Positions 23,136 through 40,603 of a stretch of DNA of 64,000 nucleotides are shown one piece after another (within the stretch, counting starts at the first letter, position 1; each line of letters begins with the position of its first letter). This DNA comes from Steinernema hermaphroditum (Eukaryota > Nematoda > Chromadorea > Rhabditida > Steinernematidae). The position numbers and the translations under genes are program-made. The notes under the pieces are model-generated. The model was not told the DNA's origin. It worked only from the letters and a program-made list of their open reading frames with translations, and did no database searches. The DNA lies in the NCBI GenBank assembly GCA_030435675.1, contig CM059621.1, forward strand, positions 6,448,001 through 6,512,000, given 5' to 3'.

Positions 23136-23775
23136 CTGAAACGACAGAGCGAATTTCTGGAGACAAGAGGAGGGGAATAGGAGTAGTCAGCACGAAGAAG
23201 AGGAATATTCAGATGTCAACGTTTGAGTTTTACGTGATCGTGTTCACACTTTTTGTGGTTTTCAAATCCCGAGCACCTTTGCTGTTTACCGACGAACAAT
23301 AGAGGTCGTACGTGGTTGGTGGTCGAGGTCGCCATCACGGTAAATGGGTAAATGAGCATCTCACCGTGTAGTCATAGCATGTTAGAGAAGCTTTTACACT
23401 TGGTACCGCGCAAGCCACGTTACAGTAACCCTCACAAGGGGTTATTCTGAATTCGCGTACAGTCACTGAGGAGACGCGCTGCACACCAAAATTTAAAAAC
23501 CCGTTAAATCAAACATGAAAGTTCGTTTGCGATGCAAAAAAAGCTGTCAAGAGAAAAAAAAAGAAAACCGCATCACCGAGAGAGGGATAATCTTCACACC
23601 TTCGCGTTTTTGAGTGTTCTGCCCTCAAAAACAACGAAAGAAATTTCAACGTCAACTGCATTTATTCCCACAAGACAACGACCGGTTATGTGTGAAGGGA
23701 GCCGTCGAGACTGGCTTTCAGAGTTCTGAAATTACGATATGTTAATTAAATTATGGCACTTGAGGAAAGGGGAGC
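23136..23775. other. intergenic DNA between the proline-rich gene and the Ala/Pro gene
   Basis: 640 bp with no supported exon on either strand. The gap is larger than typical nematode operon spacing, so the proline-rich gene may have its own promoter here. Confidence 0.45.
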
Positions 23776-24360
23776 TTACTTTATTGACGGAATCGAATCG
23801 CAGGTCATGTCGCGAAGCGACTCATTCTCCTTCTTCACTGATCGGCTTGTTCTCTCATCATGCTGAAGACAGAACTTAGCAAGAAGCGAAAAAGAGTGAC
23901 GTTTTACCTTTCTGACGGACTGGATCTGCGTCCTCTCCTCCTGCATGTCATCCCTCTTCTCCGTATCCTTTTCCGCCTTTTTCTCCTCCTCCTTCTCCTT
24001 ACCTCCAGGTTCTGCGTCCTTGTTTGAGCGTTCCGACGCCTTGACTTTCGATTTATCTTTAAGCGACGACTTCTGCGTGGACTGCGCCTTCACTAGCAGG
24101 CTCTTGGAACCTGAAGCGGGGGGAGGTGCCGGTGCGGGCGCCGGTGCGGGAGCCAGTGCGGGAACCGGTGCGGGCGCAGATGCGGGAGCCGGCTTCGGCA
24201 CTTCGGGCGTTGGTGTAATGGTAGACTTCTGCTTCCCCAGGACATTGCCGCCGACGACTAACGCTCTCGGCGCTTCTTTTTTCGGCGGCGTCTTCGCGCA
24301 CATGTTGACAGCGATGGGGAGGCCGAACAGCGGGAGAAGCAGAAGAACGAGGAAGATCAT
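23776..24360 (-). CDS. signal-peptide protein with Ala-Pro repeats and Lys/Glu-rich tail
   Basis: Exons 24360..23908 and 23862..23776 (45-nt GTAAAA...CTTCAG intron, phase 0), 179 residues. The N-terminus MIFLVLLLLPLFGLPIAVN is a signal peptide or signal anchor. Next comes an Ala-Pro dipeptide array (about 56-84) and then a long Lys/Glu/Asp-rich segment without cysteines. The second exon ends CDSIPSIK. No known family is recognised. It lies 243 bp after the NVL-like gene on the same strand and may be a downstream operon gene. The Ala-Pro array is encoded by a short GCNCCN repeat that is open in other frames too, a common source of length variation. Export or luminal location is inferred from the N-terminus only. 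Confidence 0.65.
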   Translation of the reverse strand: MIFLVLLLLPLFGLPIAVNMCAKTPPKKEAPRALVVGGNVLGKQKSTITPTPEVPKPAPASAPAPVPALAPAPAPAPAPPPASGSKSLLVKAQSTQKSSLKDKSKVKASERSNKDAEPGGKEKEEEKKAEKDTEKRDDMQEERTQIQSVRKVKRHSFSLLAKFCLQHDERTSRSVKKENESLRDMTCDSIPSIK

Positions 24361-24603
24361 TCGAATCCTTCGGTCCTCAGAGCAGCACACTCGCCCGCGA
24401 AACAACGACGGCGAGATCGAACACCGCCGCTCTACGATCGAAATCCACGAAATAAATCTCACAGTGGCTGGACGGCGGAATCGCTACTCGTCTAGACGCC
24501 ACAAGTCTAATCAACCACCCAGCAACACGCGAGACACGAATGTTCCAACAACATTATCAACAACAATAACAGGTAACAATGATAGTAACAACAACAGTTC
24601 TTC

Positions 24604-27387
24604 TTATTTAGTCTTTGTGTAGAGCTGCTTCATTCGCTCGTACTTCGTACGATCACTGGCGCTCACAGAGGGTCGGATTTGCTGCAGGGCGGTCTCGAAG
24701 TGTTTCGTCGCCAGTGAGTCGATGCTGGAGTTCTCCGTCGACAGGCGTTCCTTCAACGCGACGACACTGGCCTCGTGAATCAGAGCGGCCAAATCAGCAC
24801 CGCTAAAACGAATACCGTGATTCAGCCCCCGATGCATAGTGCCACTGACGTGTAGTAATCGAGTTCGGAGCGTGCAGCAAACTGCTCGAATGAGAAGTCA
24901 GAGGACACTCGTGGTTTCGACCCATTCTTCGTGCTTTTCCGCATGATGTCCGCACGATCTTCGGCGTTCGGGAAGTCGACGAAGAGAATCTTGTCCAGTC
25001 GGCCAGGTCGAAGAATCGCGGGATCGACGATATCTGAAGGAAATGGTGATTCCACATTGGAGAGCGATCTTGCTAACCAGGTCTATTGGTAGCTCCAATC
25101 ATGTACACTTGCTTACGACCTTCGATTCCGTCCATTTCGGTAAGAAGCTGATTCACCAGGCGCGCACCTCCGGTACTCTCATTACCAGATCGCTTGGGGC
25201 ACAAGGCATCGATTTCATCGAAGAAGATCACACATGGCGACGAATCTCTGGCACGTTGGAATACAGTCCGCACGGCGCGCTCACTTTCACCGACGTACTG
25301 AAACGATTCGGCTAGAGCACAGTAATAGTAAATCGATACCGACCATGCTGAGCAGTTCTGGACCCTTCACGCTGATAAAGTTCATACCGGTTTCGTTAGC
25401 GACGGCCTTCGCGAGAAGCGTCTTGCCGCAGCCTGGAGGTCCACACAGGAGAATACCTTGCGGTTTCGTGCTGATAGAGAGAACGGCGAAGTCTTCCGGT
25501 CTTTTGATGGGGAACTAAACGGGAGAAGTGACAAACAGGGACATGTTCCCTTACCAGGATCGACCACTCAAGTTCGGTGCGCACTTCTCTCAGAGCGCCA
25601 ATCTCGTCCCAGGTGACATCCGGTACCGTAGCGAATCCTTCGCGTTTAGCAGAAGGAGAGACGATGGAAAGCGCCATCTCAAAGTCGGCCAAGGTGACGA
25701 ATAGATTTTCTACTTTGTCGCCATCGAGCTGCTCATCGGAGTTCAACCATGCAACCATTCGATTCAGCTCTTCGCAGATCTCTTCGTGACTCATACGTCG
25801 CCGAGACGAAGTTGAGGGAACGATGGTTTCGAAAATTCTGTTGACGGCACACATTGAGGCCTCTCTCGCCAAGGCGCGCAAGTCGGCGCCGACGTAACCA
25901 GGAGTCAGGCGGGCGATGTTATTCATGTGAACGGATTCATCGATGCGAAGACCACTGAAGATCTATCAGTGTTGTAGTACGCGCCACACTCACCGACACA
26001 CAATCTCCAGGATTTCGGTACGAGCGCGCTCATCAGGAATTCCAAGAGCAATCTCTTTATCAAAACGACCGGCGCGTCGGAGAGCGGTTTCGATGGCTTC
26101 GGGTCGATTCGTAGTACCGATGACGAGAACGTACTGTTTTCCTTTCTTCTCCGTATCCTCTCCTTCCTTCTTCTTTCCGGCCACAGAAATACTTCCGTCT
26201 TTGTCGAATCGGAGCTCCGTTTCTTTGTCGTCTTCCTTGACAGGAGAACTCAAATCTGAAAGGAGCTGATTACCATCTGAAGCTTGAAACGTCCAAACCA
26301 TCGAGGGAAGAGAGCAACTGTGTAACAATGCGGCGCTCCATCTCTCTCGTGGCATTCTCTCGCTTCGGAGCGATCGCATCAATTTCGTCGAGGAGCAGAA
26401 CACACGGCGCCTCCTCGACAGCTCTGGCGAACAGTACGCGAATCTTCTCCTCCGATTCGCCGGACACTCCGGAAACCAGCTCAGTCGTAGCGACTTTAAT
26501 CAATGGGATGCCGAGCTCCCCGGAAACTGCTTGAGCAAAGATCGATTTGCCACATCCTGGTGGTCCGTGGAGAAGGATTCCAGTGGGCGGGAGCACTCCC
26601 AACTTTTCGTGCAACTCTGGGTGCTTAAGATGCATCGACAGTCGGCATACTTCCAGGAATTGGGACTGACAGCCTCCCAAATCGGCGAACTTCACTTTGG
26701 GCACTTCGACTTCCACGGAGATGACGGGTACGCTTCCGAGTCCGCGGCTCTTCAGTGGACCTTGGAAACCAGGAGTGGCTGATAGCGTTGATGCTTTCTT
26801 CTTTTTCAGAGGTTTCGCTTCGCCGTCTTTTGATTCCGGAGCTGGCGACGGCTTTCCTTTCGCGTACAGCGATCGGATCGATTTATTCGCTGTGTTCGTT
26901 TTCTGCATTTCGTGAATGAGCCGTGAAAATTACGAGTAAATCACCGGATAGTTCGGCTCGACGTCGTCCATGTCCGATGCGTCGTCGATTACAATCTCGT
27001 CGAGCTCCGTCCTGAAACCGAACTTTCTAAAGATGTTCCTCCCGTTATTTCATGTGAAATGTATCTTATTCAAACACCAAAAGACGAATTTTGAAAATTA
27101 CTGACTTATCCAAATCATCTCCTTTCCTTTTGCGCGACTTCATTTGAGAACTCTGGGTGTTCACGATGGCCTCGATCATTTTAACAAACGGCCCCTTCTT
27201 CTTTCTAGCGTACTCCCTAAAATCGGACTGAATCACTCGATAGAGCATCGCGCAAAGCGTACGGGAAACGCTGCTGGAGAACGAACGCGATCTCATCGGC
27301 GTCGTATCCTTCTTTCGGCTGTTCACTGACGACGTCCGCTATCCTGCTCTCGAGCTTGATGTCTCGCGGAACACCAAGTTTACCCAT
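24604..27387 (-). CDS. mac-1: NVL/MAC-1-type nuclear AAA ATPase
   Basis: Ten exons: 27387..27263, 27216..27106, 27011..26945, 26902..26299, 26255..25994, 25954..25555, 25514..25344, 25297..25078, 25033..24850, 24802..24604; 780 residues. Most introns are 42-66 nt. A small N-terminal domain matching the NVL nucleolar segment ([15 protein letters not shown]) is followed by two AAA domains. D1 has Walker [10 protein letters not shown] (about 213) and Walker [10 protein letters not shown]2 has GPPGCGKT (about 548) and [12 protein letters not shown] works in 60S ribosome maturation and nucleolar exosome function. The 46-nt first intron (27262..27217) is needed to keep the frame. It follows the ELP5-like gene by 142 bp, and an acceptor (CTTTTCAG) lies five bases before the ATG, as in operon genes that receive a spliced leader. 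Confidence 0.93.
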
Positions 27388-27528
27388 CACAGCTGAAAAG
27401 ATTGCTTATACCGCCAAAAACGACAAATACTGCAAGATATCCAATGGCCTCGAAGCCAGAAATTAGAGACACAACGATAAATCAGTAAAATTCTGTACAA
27501 AACAAGACAAAGAGTAACAATTAACAGA

Positions 27529-28683
27529 TCAGATCATCAAATCGTCGTCCGGGTCGCTGTCGTCCAGATCGTCCTCATCGTCCGGAGTGTAGATAATTTG
27601 CCCGCCAGCCCGAATCTTCTTGCCCGCTGTGATATTCAGACCAACTAATCCTGGAAAAACCGCATTCAATACAATGAACAGCGAAGCACTATGTACCGTC
27701 TTCTTTCTGGGCTTCCATGTAGGGCAAATTCACCTTCTGCTTCGCCGCCATTTCGCTGGCTTTGAGCTTCAAGCCCATATTAAATGATGTCGACGGCATC
27801 TGAGGTCCGTGGCCGTTGTCAGCTTCGATTTTCGCCACATGTTCTTCGATAGTTTTCGGTACGACCTTCGCTGATTTCAAGTTTAGATTCTCGTCTATTT
27901 CAAACGATTCTGTCTGAAAGAAGATGACAATGTCACAGTCACACTACAGATCTGCTGTTTGTGTCCACATAGTGTGCCAAAAGCACAATGTTTTTTGAGA
28001 CAGGATATCAGATTGAGACTGCTAGGTGCATCCGACCCAACCGGGCCCTTTCAGGAATTATGTACTTTGTGGATAGACTGTCTCAAAAACTCACAATCTC
28101 ATTTTTTTTATTTGCACTCTGTACATCACTTACCGTCACAACACGTTTTCCATTTTTCTGGAAGCAAGTCGAGTGGCACACAACGCGGTCCGACTGATCA
28201 GCATCGTACGTCACCTCGAGAGTCGCATCTACTAGAGAATTCAGCGCCTTTTCATTATGCGTCGTTCGGCAAATGACAGGAATCTCTTCTAAAACTCACT
28301 AATATAACCAGAAACAATCAGAAATTCTCACTTTCTTTGATGTTTTCAATTAAACGCGCTACTTCGTTGACGCCCAACGCAAGAAGAAGATGATCGAGCG
28401 AGTCTACGGCAACAATACTTCTATCGGCGACGTGCTGTTCCACGAGTCTCAAAAGATGCTCCGAATTCAGTGCTTCGTCGAAACATTCGACAAAGACAAT
28501 TCCAGGAGGCAGTGCAGAGCCGAATTCGCGCGTCACATCACTCTCCAAGCATTCGAAGAGGAGCACGACGACCTTCGGGTACTTCGCCGCCGCTTTCTTC
28601 AGGAACGCCGCCCACAGAGGCTCGGCGGAAGGTTTGCCGGATTCGCGCAGTAGGAGCGAGCGCTCCAGAGAGACGTGCTGCAT
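27529..28683 (-). CDS. elp5: Elongator complex subunit ELP5-like
   Basis: Exons 28683..28332, 28294..28134, 27913..27697, 27650..27529; 283 residues. The N-terminal half has the RecA-like fold pattern of Elp4/5/6 without a Walker A (SLLLRESGKP, IVFVECFDE, SIVAVDSLDHLLL). The C-terminus has the ELP5 features: a conserved STSFNMGL segment, then LPY, and a final acidic tail (IIYTPDDEDDLDDSDPDDDL). ELP5 is part of the Elp456 subcomplex of Elongator, which modifies wobble uridines of tRNAs. The start is an ATG two bases after a CTTTTCAG acceptor. Intron 1 uses the acceptor GTGAG|TTTTAG because that keeps the frame; a nearby alternative AG would bring in a stop. It lies 433 bp after Mi-2. Confidence 0.82.
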
Positions 28684-29115
28684 GTCTGAAAAGCGAATAC
28701 CATTGAAAAGGACAACAATCAACTTTCGAAAGTAATGAATTTCGATGCAAATGGAAAAAATAAGTGACATGGGACCACACACATCGAAACGGTGGAAGGA
28801 GAGACGATGCCGTCGGATACGAGACATTTCTGTCTGTTTCATGGCAGTCTAATGTCTGCAGTGAGTGTTTATGTCTAGCCTGCCTTTTTTTGGTTTTCTA
28901 GACCACTCGATTGAATGTAGATAAGAAGAGACAGACCAGAGAACAGTTCAAGTGCCTTTTCTGATGTCTGCAAAGATGTCTAGTCTAGAATCGGCTCCTA
29001 TGATCCTCATGCGACCGATGTCGGCACTTCTTGGACAACGCCAATAGTTTATTGGATAATAACAATGACAACACAATGTATAAATAGACAGAATCTGTTA
29101 TTCAGAGCCTTCGTG
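28684..29115. other. Mi-2 / ELP5 intergenic segment with poly(A) signal
   Basis: Contains the Mi-2 polyadenylation signal (AATAAA on the minus strand at 29053..29048, 63 nt after the stop codon) and, at 28846-28990, a dense group of GTCT/AGAC words including tctagtctaga. No exon is supported. Confidence 0.55.
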
Positions 29116-35296
<6,181 letters not shown>

Positions 35297-35319
35297 CGTA
35301 ACTCACAGAGTTAAGCGCA

Positions 35320-35640
35320 CCTGAAATGAGCCGACTGGGTTAGTCGTCCACACGGCATACAGCGACACTATAGGCTCGACCGGACAAGAAAACGTTTTTA
35401 GAGCATTATCGATCCGCGTCGTCGTGACGTCACATCAACCGACAACGGAGGGCTAAATTTCCCGCAAATTTGCACATCCGCGCGCGGTGGGACTCGCGGC
35501 GCGCCCACCTCTTGGCACTTGACTTTACTCGTTTGACCTTAGTGGCGCGCGGAGCCGAAACGGGCTGAAGCGAGCGATGGAGCAAGGTAGTGGGCGCGGT
35601 GGACTCACGAAATGGAGAGTAAACGCGGTCAACAGACGCT
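35320..35640 (-). promoter_or_regulatory. CpG-rich Mi-2 promoter with CRE and E2F-type sites
   Basis: The block upstream of the Mi-2 acceptor is GC- and CpG-rich (gcgcgcggtgggactcgcgg). It contains a perfect CRE palindrome TGACGTCA (35425-35432) and a perfect E2F consensus TTTCCCGC (35458-35465). E2F/DP sites would fit control by the DREAM/synMuv B network, in which LET-418 itself acts in C. elegans. The sites are exact matches, but binding is inference. Confidence 0.5.
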
Positions 35641-36264
35641 AAAAGTGCAAAAAATCAGTCATGGCATCGCTAGCGTACATAAAATCGATATTCTCGTGTC
35701 TACAGGGCTAAGATTGTCTTCTTTCCCTAGTTGGAGGCGACGCGGATTTTGGAAATAAATGACAAAAATCAGCAGTTGTGCATCGCTTTCACTTGCGAGC
35801 GGCAAAGAAACGCATAGAGAATCAAACGACATACATAGATGGTCAGAGGATAAGAAAAGGTCCGATTTTCTGATGATGCCAAACGGCATAAAGATCTCCT
35901 TTGAGAATGCAGGTACTTTAGACTCTCGGGAGGGAGTCCACTGCGTCACAGAAAAGTAAACAAATATCGCCATTTTTGAGTTTATAAAAAAGACCATTGC
36001 TAAGACAGTTCGTTTTTAAGAAACAGTTCTTTTTTCAATTGTAAAAATGGGATGATTTTCCGCAAGCGTATCAAGAACTTAGCCCTCTGTTTTGTACAAA
36101 TCTGCACCCTCTATTTCACAATTTCCAACACCTTTTCCGAAAAGTCCAGAAACCGTACGTACTGACGACCGTCATCCGGCCGACCCATCAAAGTCCACCT
36201 CACGTCACCGATCCAGACCACCCAAATGATACTCAGCGAGCGCCGGAGGAAGCTGGCGACTTAC
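35641..36264. other. intergenic DNA upstream of Mi-2
   Basis: About 620 bp of AT-rich DNA with no supported gene. It separates the Mi-2 promoter from the orphan exon. A 112-codon minus-strand frame (35997..35659) has no splice support or recognised domain. Confidence 0.4.
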
Positions 36265-36495
36265 AGAAGCAACCGGAATTAGCAGTGGCGCGCCGGGCGG
36301 AATGGTCGACGTCGTCGGGCCGACCGATCTGACCGCCGCGACGCGGACGCGCGACTCCGCGTCCTTCGAAACGCCGAAGGAGTGGAACAACTCTTCCTCC
36401 GAATCGCCATGCCGCCAAGCGGCGCCACGACGCACCTGCACCGACTCCGCCCCTGGCGCCACGCCGCTTCCCTCGATTTTGGACACTTTTGGGTA
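36265..36495 (-). CDS. orphan internal exon of an unknown minus-strand gene
   Basis: A 231-nt exon, exactly 77 codons in phase 0/0. It follows the acceptor ACACCCTCAG and ends at a strong donor TTCT|GTAAGTCG. It encodes YPKVSKIEGSGVAPGAE, then an acidic EEELFHSFGV segment, and ends PPGAPLLIPVAS. It is markedly GC-richer than the flanks. The protein is not recognised. No partner exon could be identified between here and Mi-2, or upstream in the repeat-rich 36.9-42 kb. It could be a cassette exon of a gene extending upstream whose intron contains Mi-2, a relic, or a false positive. Confidence 0.35.
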
Positions 36496-38076
36496 CTGAG
36501 GGTGTGGGTTACGGTAAGCGGGACGAACAGGTGATTCTCATGATGGTTTCGGTGGTGATATCGATCGAGGCCTGGAAATGGATGGGGCAAACACAAACAT
36601 CTCGGAGGGACTTTGTAATTAGGAGGAAGGGAGGCGAGGGGCCATTCGGTGCGGCCGAGAATTATGCAAAAGGGGCTCGGATTGTGCCGGAGATTAGGGA
36701 GGCCTCGCGGCTTTGAAACTTGTTTTGAGCAAGTGAAGGAGGAGAGACCGAGATGGCCGTTCGAGGGGCGCAGAATGGGGAAGTTGAATGGGAGGAGTTG
36801 AGAAGTCAAGGGTGACCCTCAGCAAGCCTTGGAAGTAATCTGAACCTGAAAGGGGTGGGGGAAGAGGAGTAAGTGAAAATGAGGGGCTACCTTGGTGAAA
36901 AGTGGTCAAACTGCCTCTGCTTTAAAAGTTCGATGACAAAAGAAGGTCCAAAAAGTGAGATACAGTATGAAGATTCTAGAAAAGTTGCGTTTATTGAGAG
37001 TAGAGCTACCTAAACAGAAAATCTTGATTGATCAGAAACATGTACAAATACTGTAAAAAGCCCAAAAGGGAACGAAGAGTATAGTCGATTTCAAAAAATG
37101 GTCGATTTCCATCGCCAAGACGAGTCAATACCGCTCATTCAGTGACCCCACGAGTGGCGACGATTCGGAGGATCCCCCGTTCCAATCTGAGATTCGGAGT
37201 GCGCGCGCGTTCCACTCGAACATTCCACAAGGTCAATTTCAGGATTTTATGACTTCAATTTATGGACCATCCAAGAAACTTAGAAAAAAGCATATTGTAT
37301 CAAAAAGCATATTATACTATATAAAGTTTTATGATCAGAAATGACCATTTTTATACCTGGCTATGTCGGCGACTAAAACGCCACTCTTAAAACGCCGAAA
37401 CAGCCTTCACTATAGTAGCAAGTGTCTGAGATGATCAACTTAGATCTACATCGCCGGATTTAAAGAAGCGGACATGGACACACACAGTTGCGTTGTACAC
37501 ACATACGACCGATAGCATCGCTCGATTGGCGAGTCGGAGGGCGCTTTGTTCCAAGAGTCGGAGCAGCGTGTGTTCCCAATCGATCCTGCACATATTCGAC
37601 TCTGCGGTGTTGCGAGCTTTAAAGCAACTTGAAGTTCTGTAATGCGCACACTTCAAGGGGATGCTGTTTTAGGGCGATGCTAAATGTGTCTTGGATTTCG
37701 AGGTACGAACACACGTGACTCATGTTTTCCCTAATGGCTCTGAACTTAAGGGTACGTGAGCGAAGGGGTACGGTAGTGGAAATAGGAGAAAATACCATTT
37801 TCGCAAAGTGCGTTCTTGAAAATGAACGTGATAATAGAAACCACATGGAAAGCACTTTTCTCGAAAACAAACACAATAGGAGAATGTTGTACAAGTTCAA
37901 ACTTCTTAACCTTTCCCATTTTAGGGTTCAAAATGACCGTCGTACAAAATATTACAAAATAGTGTGTCCCTTTACCATGTACATAAATGTCCATAGCACC
38001 CTTTGCAAGAAGCTAGACAATGTTAGATTTCTGTGGGCGCTATGTGTGAGTTGGATTTATCGCAAAAATAGTGAGG

Positions 38077-38383
38077 ATCCTTTCACCGGAATCGGAGGAG
38101 CGGTGTTCCAAGATTTGGAGTAGGTCACGTTTCATTTGACATCATGAGTGCTGTGACGTAATGGATCCCACATCTATGGCAGATTACGGATTCGCTACGT
38201 CAAAGTGGAATATTCTTAGCACTCCGAAGTGACATAGATGATTTGAGGCCATTGAAAGAAATTTTCGGAAGAAGTATGTGAATGGAAAGGTGTCTAAGGT
38301 GTGATATCCCATCTTCTCTAAGGTGGAGAAGATGGAATATCATAGAGTGGTGAAGACCTTTTTAGTAAAGTATGGTCAACAGG
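38077..38383 (+). repeat. dispersed repeat, copy 1
   Basis: Very similar to 40261-40603 in the same orientation. The first ~130 bp are almost identical (from atcctttc to the shared tggaatattcttagca), then the copies diverge with indels and match again to tttagtaaagtatggtca. It ends in a near-palindrome with arms at 38302-38317 and 38326-38341 (one mismatch) around an 8-nt loop. No coding capacity or target duplication is evident. Confidence 0.85.
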
Positions 38384-40260
38384 ATACTTAGAGCGTCCGG
38401 GGGTACTGTCAGTGAAGCAAACTGGGCCAAACGGAATCGGAGGCATGCACCTTTTACCGATCCCTTGTCAGGTGGATGGAAGATCATAAAGTGTCGTGGT
38501 TTGTTGAACCCCCTTGGGCAACTCTTTAACTACGGTTCCTTTAACGTTTAAAGAAAATTTGACTCGGATGACTTAATCAACGACAATAATATGTGAAACT
38601 GCATAAGACCTCTTATCCTATCTAGATGCATGTTCTCGGCACTCCGGTTTTTATCCCTTGAATATTAGATTAATGAATTTTATATTTCTGGGATATAAGA
38701 TTCGATCTTACAGTTTTATAGACCTTTAACGTTTAGAGGTCTTCTCATCGACACTCTTTATACCCAAGTCATTTTCTAACTGTTCCATCATAATAACAAT
38801 ACCCTTTCTGTACGTTCTTCAAAAAGCTCAACAGTCGATTGTCTAATTTGGCTCTTTTCCTTTCCATAAACTTCCGGTTCTCTGTGAAAACAGCGATTAA
38901 GCGTCTTAGTGACGAGTTTCCTGCTTAAGGAAGAAGTCGTCTAAGGAAGCAGTGGGAGTCGCACTTCAATCGCGCCCCCTCTATTGATTCACAAACGACA
39001 AAAACGTGAGTTTGCAAATTTAGGGTGCAGCACAAGTGCAAACTAAAATTTGAGATGGACATCGGATCTAACGATCTAAAATGGCGACCTTAATCGCTAT
39101 TTTAGCTTAAAAATTACGGTAGATAGGTCGACTCTAATGGAACCAAGAAATGTCTAAATAGTTGAGTGCCGAAGACTAAAATAAGAACGCAAGGCATGGC
39201 TCCACATATGATTTCACGCGACACCCCTGCAAAAAGCAATTAGAGATGTCGCGGGGTGATTCGGAGTGGGCTCTGTTCCACGGGTCTAGAGATTCGGAGT
39301 CCGCGTTCGTTTTTATTGATTGGCAAACGGCAAAACGTACGTTTGCAGAAGGGTGCAGTGATCCATTATGATGTACACACCTTCCGCTCTTCACTCCTTT
39401 GACACGGAAATGCAAGCATGGAGATGCTGGGGAAAACAAACGAAGCCAATGAAGGCGACGTCAGCAAAAGGCTAGCTGTCAACGTCAGCCTGAAGTACGT
39501 CGCATCGTTTGAAAAATCAGACGGTTATTATCGTGCTTCACAACAACATATTTAGGCCGTTGAAGCTGAGAATGATTGATTGATCTTGTTGGAATGGTAT
39601 CCAAGCAGACTTAGCATATGTAGATCTGTTATGTAACAGAATCGCAAGAGGCACGCTCAAAGATTTGGAGTAAACTGTGTTTCCTTTGGTATATCGAGCA
39701 CCTGATATCGTTTGAAAACAGATAAATAGATACTAACCAGAGAGATTCATTCAAAGCTTCATGACTGTGTAGGTGGAAACCCCTCAATCACCACATCCAA
39801 ACACGAAAATTACTAGACTACGCTTAATCGATCTTCTACGTCATGTGCAAAAATGTGACGTACAAAAACGACTGAAGTGGAAGTATTTCATTGTCTCCAG
39901 CATGCATGAATGTGACCATCTGTGAAGCGGAACGCTGAGCTGTGACTCATATGTATATGACCTTTAGAATATAATGCTAGACGACGATCGTACACTGGAA
40001 AACGAAAGAAATCTGCTAGGTCACAGGATCATGTTAGTCATTTGAATTTCTAAATGAGCCATCATATACTCATCCTGAATCATAGCGCAATAGCCAACAA
40101 ATACTGCAAATCATGGTGGGCTAGGAAATAAAGTGAGGAAGTTAACCGTTAGTCACGCAAGAGAATGTTACATTTCTATCGGCGGTCTACGTGAGCTCAT
40201 TTCAAAATTTTAGATTTATAGTAAAAATAGTCGCTTCAATTCAAGAACCCTTCATAATGC

Positions 40261-40603
40261 ATCCTTTCGCCGGAATCGGAGGAGCGGTGTTCCAAGATTT
40301 GGAGTAGGTCACGATTCATTTGACATCATGAGTGCTGTGACGTAATGGATCCCACATCTATGGCAGATTACGGATTCGCTACGTCTCGGCAAAGTGGAAT
40401 ATTCTTAGCATAAGGAAGTGACATACACGATTAGAGATCATTGAAAGGAAGTTTCGGCAGAAGCATGTGAATGAAAAGTCTTTATTCTGGAGGTGCTTTG
40501 GTGGAGATCTAAGATGTCCATGATATCCCATATTTTCTGAGGTGGAGAAGATGGGATATCACAGAGTGATGAAGACCTTTTTAGTAAAGTATGGTCAGCA
40601 AGG
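40261..40603 (+). repeat. dispersed repeat, copy 2
   Basis: Second copy of the 38077 repeat. It carries short insertions relative to copy 1 (for example ctcgg after gctacgt, and about 30 bp before the palindrome). Its palindrome arms are at 40522-40537 and 40545-40560 with two mismatches. The conserved hairpin in both copies suggests a foldback or rolling-circle-type non-autonomous element, which is inference. Confidence 0.85.

Noticed and set aside
22390..23193. 267-codon minus-strand frame overlapping the proline-rich gene
   Set aside because: It is the +1 frame of the same DNA. The chosen frame has the ATG directly after an acceptor and a cleaner repetitive Pro/Gln composition.
27106..27387. 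Apparent frameshift at the N-terminus of the NVL-like gene
   Set aside because: A 46-nt intron (27262..27217, GTACGC...TTTTAG, phase 2) restores the frame and joins LQQRFP to EYARKKK, as in the NVL family, so the gene is intact.
37722..38123. 133-codon plus-strand frame
   Set aside because: It ends inside the dispersed repeat and has no coding features.
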